Origin: Candidatus Zixiibacteriota bacterium
Lineage (GTDB): Bacteria; Zixibacteria; MSB-5A5; GN15; FEB-12
Direction: 5' to 3'
Assembly (NCBI GenBank): GCA_023132995.1
Contig: JAGLXI010000016.1
Coordinates: forward strand, 1-14,794
Length of the DNA stretch: 14,794 nt
Part shown: positions 12,459 through 14,794 of the stretch, piece by piece
Position numbering within the stretch: position 1 is the first letter of the stretch
How the letters are laid out: the number at the start of each line of letters is the position of its first letter
Translations under genes and position numbers: made by a program
The notes under the pieces: generated by a model
What the model was told of the DNA's origin: nothing
Database searches by the model: none
Seen by the model: only the letters and a program-made list of their open reading frames with translations

Positions 12459-14444
12459 TTACGTACCGTCGTCCGCCGCTACCGATTCCGTTCTATGGGC
12501 CATAGCCTTTTCCCTACCCACCCCATTCCTGCGGAACATCAGCTTCTGCAAGAATCCCCTTCCCTCCTTGTCCCCCGGTGCGACGATACCCGCCACCTCG
12601 CGGGCAAGCCCGGCCGCATCCAGGCCCAATTCCTTAAGCAGCAGAGCCCGGTTGCCGTGAGTAACGTACCGGTCCGGAAGCCCCAGTGCCTTGAACCTGC
12701 CCTGATACCCGTGGTCGAGCAGGAATCCCCCCACCGTCTGGCCGAAACCTCCGCGCAGCGAGTTCTCCTCGACCGTAACGATAGCCCGCGCCACACCGAT
12801 GGCATGTTGCAACATTTCGCTGTCGAACGGTTTCACGAAGCGGGCGTTCACCACTGCCACCGCCAGGCCCTGTTCAGTAAGCATCTCGGCGGCTTGCTTT
12901 GAGGCCGACACCATTGATCCCGTGGCCAGAATCACCGTGTCCGAGAGCGGAGATTGCAGTTCCCATTTCCCCCACTCGATTTCGGCGACCTCGGCCGTGA
13001 TGTCGGTCGGGACTTCCGCACGCGGGTATCGCAGCGCCACCGGCCCCGGCAGTTCATGACCGATAGTGTAGTGCAGCAGGGAGCGCAGTTCGTTTCCGTC
13101 CGCGGGGGCCGCCACTGTCAGGTTGGGAACGTTACCCAGATACGACAGGTCAAAAGCGCCGTGGTGAGTAGGGCCGTCCTCGCCGACCAGTCCGGCGCGG
13201 TCCATGCAGAAAACAACCGGCAACTCCTGAAGAGCGATATCATGTATAATCTGATCGTACGCCCGCTGCATAAAGGTCGAATACACTGCCACATACGGCC
13301 GAGCGCCGGCTGCAGCCAGACCAGCCGCAAAACAACTGGCGTGCGCCTCGGCGATCCCGACATCAAAGAAACGCTCCGGGAATACACTTGCGAATTTGTC
13401 CAGGCCGGTGCCGGTGGCCATTGCCGCCGTGACGGCAATGACGCGTTTGTCTTTCCGGCCGAGCTCGACCATTGTATCGGAGAAGACCGACGTGTAGCTG
13501 GGCCTGCTTGACGATTTGCGGGCCAGCTTGCCGGTGACCTTGTCGAACCTGCCGACTCCATGATAGCGAGTGGGGTCGCCCTCTGCGGGCTCGTAGCCCT
13601 TGCCTTTGACGGTAGCCACGTGGAGCATGATGGGCCCCTGGAGATTCTTCAGTCTTTGTAGTGTCTTGATCACCAGCGACAGATCGTGACCGTCTATCGG
13701 CCCGAAGTAGCGAAACCCGAAGTTCTGGAAAAGCATGCCGGGTACCAGCAGACCTTTAACCGACTTCTCGATCTTGGCGATGGTCTCCCTTATCCTGTCG
13801 CGCCGCTTGAATCTTCCGGTCATCTCCCAGATTTCATCGCGCAGCCTGTTGAACTTCTCATCGGACATGATATTGGTCAGGTACTTCGATATGGCGCCGA
13901 CGTTCTTGGAGATTGACCAGGTGTTGTCGTTGAGAACCACCAACAGGTCCTTTTTCGAGGAACCGGCGTTGTTCATGCCTTCAAAGGCCAGCCCGCCGGT
14001 CAGAGAACCGTCACCGATAATCGCCACTACCTTGTAGTCCAGGCCGGCGTTGTCACGGGCAGCCGCGAAACCGAGCGCGGCCGAAATCGAGGTAGAGGCG
14101 TGCCCGGCGCCGAACGGGTCGCAGTCTGATTCGGAACGCTTGGTAAAACCGGACAACCCGCCGTGCTGACGAATAGTATGAAAGCTGTCGCGCCGTCCGG
14201 TCAGCAGCTTATGAGCGTACGACTGGTGGCTGACATCCCAGATGAGCTTGTCTGATGGTGAGTCAAACACGTAGTGCAGAGCAACAGTCAGTTCCACCGC
14301 GCCTAAGTTCGTGGCCAGATGGCCGCCGGTGTGAGAAACGGCCGAGATGATCTCGCGCCTGATTTCCTCTGACAGCTCGGCCAGTTCCTCTTCCGAGAGC
14401 GTCTTCAGATCATCGGGAGAGTCTATTTTAGAGAGATACTTCAT
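12459..14444 (-). CDS. dxs: 1-deoxy-D-xylulose-5-phosphate synthase
   Basis: The 661-residue thiamine-diphosphate enzyme joins pyruvate and glyceraldehyde 3-phosphate into DXP, the first step of the MEP isoprenoid pathway. Domain I carries SHTGGHLATNLGAVELTVAL (37-56), WDVSHQSYAHKLLTGR and the ThDP motif GDG (144-146) to N172 (LNDNTWSISKNVG). Domain II carries the catalytic Glu366 (DVGIAEAHA; usually EQHA) and the signature DRAGLVGEDGPTHHGAFD (415-432). Domain III follows (VILATGSMV, VVNARFVKPFD, EENSLRGGFG). The last 35 or so residues, after about 625, are a charged tail (KEGRGFLQKLMFRRNGVGRE) beyond the usual family end. ATG 14444 lies 17 bases after the prenyl synthase stop. Very confident. 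Confidence 0.97.
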   Translation of the reverse strand: MKYLSKIDSPDDLKTLSEEELAELSEEIRREIISAVSHTGGHLATNLGAVELTVALHYVFDSPSDKLIWDVSHQSYAHKLLTGRRDSFHTIRQHGGLSGFTKRSESDCDPFGAGHASTSISAALGFAAARDNAGLDYKVVAIIGDGSLTGGLAFEGMNNAGSSKKDLLVVLNDNTWSISKNVGAISKYLTNIMSDEKFNRLRDEIWEMTGRFKRRDRIRETIAKIEKSVKGLLVPGMLFQNFGFRYFGPIDGHDLSLVIKTLQRLKNLQGPIMLHVATVKGKGYEPAEGDPTRYHGVGRFDKVTGKLARKSSSRPSYTSVFSDTMVELGRKDKRVIAVTAAMATGTGLDKFASVFPERFFDVGIAEAHASCFAAGLAAAGARPYVAVYSTFMQRAYDQIIHDIALQELPVVFCMDRAGLVGEDGPTHHGAFDLSYLGNVPNLTVAAPADGNELRSLLHYTIGHELPGPVALRYPRAEVPTDITAEVAEIEWGKWELQSPLSDTVILATGSMVSASKQAAEMLTEQGLAVAVVNARFVKPFDSEMLQHAIGVARAIVTVEENSLRGGFGQTVGGFLLDHGYQGRFKALGLPDRYVTHGNRALLLKELGLDAAGLAREVAGIVAPGDKEGRGFLQKLMFRRNGVGREKAMAHRTESVAADDGT

Positions 14445-14461
14445 TCGTCAACCATCGCCGG

Positions 14462-14794
14462 TCAGTTTTGCCGTCGGCCAATGAACTCTGCAATGTACAT
14501 AAGCATATTCTCATCCGATTCGTCAAACACGGCCAGCGCCTCGTCGACAAGGCGGCGGACGTCGTCACGGGCCGTCTGTAAACCCACTGCTGCGGGATAA
14601 GTGGCCTTCTGCTTTTTACTATCCGCCCCGACTTCCTTTCCCAACAGATGCTGATCTCCGGCAATGTCCAGAATATCGTCAACAATCTGAAAGGCAAGCC
14701 CGATTTTCTCCCCGTAAGTAGTCAGGAGGATCATCAGGCCTCTATCGGCGTCGGCCAGGAGAGCGCCGATCCGAACGGCGCCGCGAATCAGGGC
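14462..14794 (-). CDS. ispA: polyprenyl (farnesyl/geranylgeranyl) diphosphate synthase, C-terminal part
   Basis: Only the last 110 residues lie in the window; the frame is open to the right edge, so the start is outside. The segment has ALIRGAVRIGALLADAD (family KTGALI...GAL block), the second Asp-rich motif FQIVDDILD (35-43) that binds Mg-diphosphate, and GKEVGADSKKQKATYPAAVG (52-71), matching the GKxxGxDxxxxKxTyP block. It ends in the usual helix and polar tail (FIGRRQN). It condenses IPP with allylic diphosphates to make C15 or C20 products; chain length depends on the first Asp-rich motif, which is not visible, so the ispA symbol is by context (next to dxs). It is the upstream gene of the dxs-nadK operon. 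Confidence 0.92.
   Translation of the reverse strand, partial: ALIRGAVRIGALLADADRGLMILLTTYGEKIGLAFQIVDDILDIAGDQHLLGKEVGADSKKQKATYPAAVGLQTARDDVRRLVDEALAVFDESDENMLMYIAEFIGRRQN

Noticed and set aside
12144..12902. Plus-strand open frame of 252 codons across nadK and dxs
   Set aside because: It covers conserved parts of two certain genes on the other strand and is explained by GC-rich codon bias.
1..14794. CRISPR array, tRNA or rRNA gene, insertion sequence or attachment site
   Set aside because: No regularly spaced repeats, cloverleaf-type sequences, transposase motifs or flanking direct repeats were seen on either strand by eye.

Overview
The window is protein-coding on both strands, with moderately high GC and short gaps between genes. 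It looks like a chromosomal segment of a Gram-negative, envelope-rich bacterium. Support for this includes a TamB/AsmA-like protein, a C-terminal-Phe beta-barrel candidate, a SPOR lipoprotein, an ECF sigma/anti-sigma pair and the MEP isoprenoid pathway. The gene mix would fit a member of the FCB group such as candidate phylum Zixibacteria, but that is an impression and was not tested by a search. I see no tRNA, rRNA, CRISPR array, IS element or phage gene.

Region 1 (3-5243, minus strand) is a five-gene cluster read from a TTGACA-N16-TCTAAT promoter at 5269-5296. In order it encodes an ECF sigma factor, a zinc-binding membrane anti-sigma factor, an HtrA-like protein with a PDZ domain whose three catalytic residues are all replaced, a carboxymuconolactone-decarboxylase-fold protein without the AhpD CxxC, and a TamB/AsmA-like giant that runs off the left edge. 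The genes overlap or lie within about 10 bases of each other. The layout recalls rpoE-rseA-rseB and algU-mucABCD envelope-stress operons, but the protease is a pseudoenzyme. This is the most interesting part of the window.

Region 2 (5460-8950) holds a DUF401-type membrane transporter (minus) divergent from a folate pair (plus): pabB, with the Lys signature of aminodeoxychorismate synthase, and pabC, which starts at TTG inside the end of pabB. An intrinsic terminator follows pabC.

Region 3 (9123-10803) holds an unassigned beta-barrel-like exported protein (plus) that converges, with overlapping stop codons, on a truncated alpha/beta hydrolase (minus). That hydrolase lies downstream of a YjbQ/UPF0047 gene, which has a strong hairpin just before its start codon.

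Region 4 (10928-14794, minus strand) is an isoprenoid/NADP block: polyprenyl synthase (ispA-like, 5' end off the window), dxs and nadK. A weak terminator follows, then a separate promoter and a SPOR-domain lipoprotein. The ispA-dxs-nadK order is common in bacteria; dxs and the prenyl synthase supply C5 to C15/C20 precursors and nadK supplies NADP for biosynthesis.
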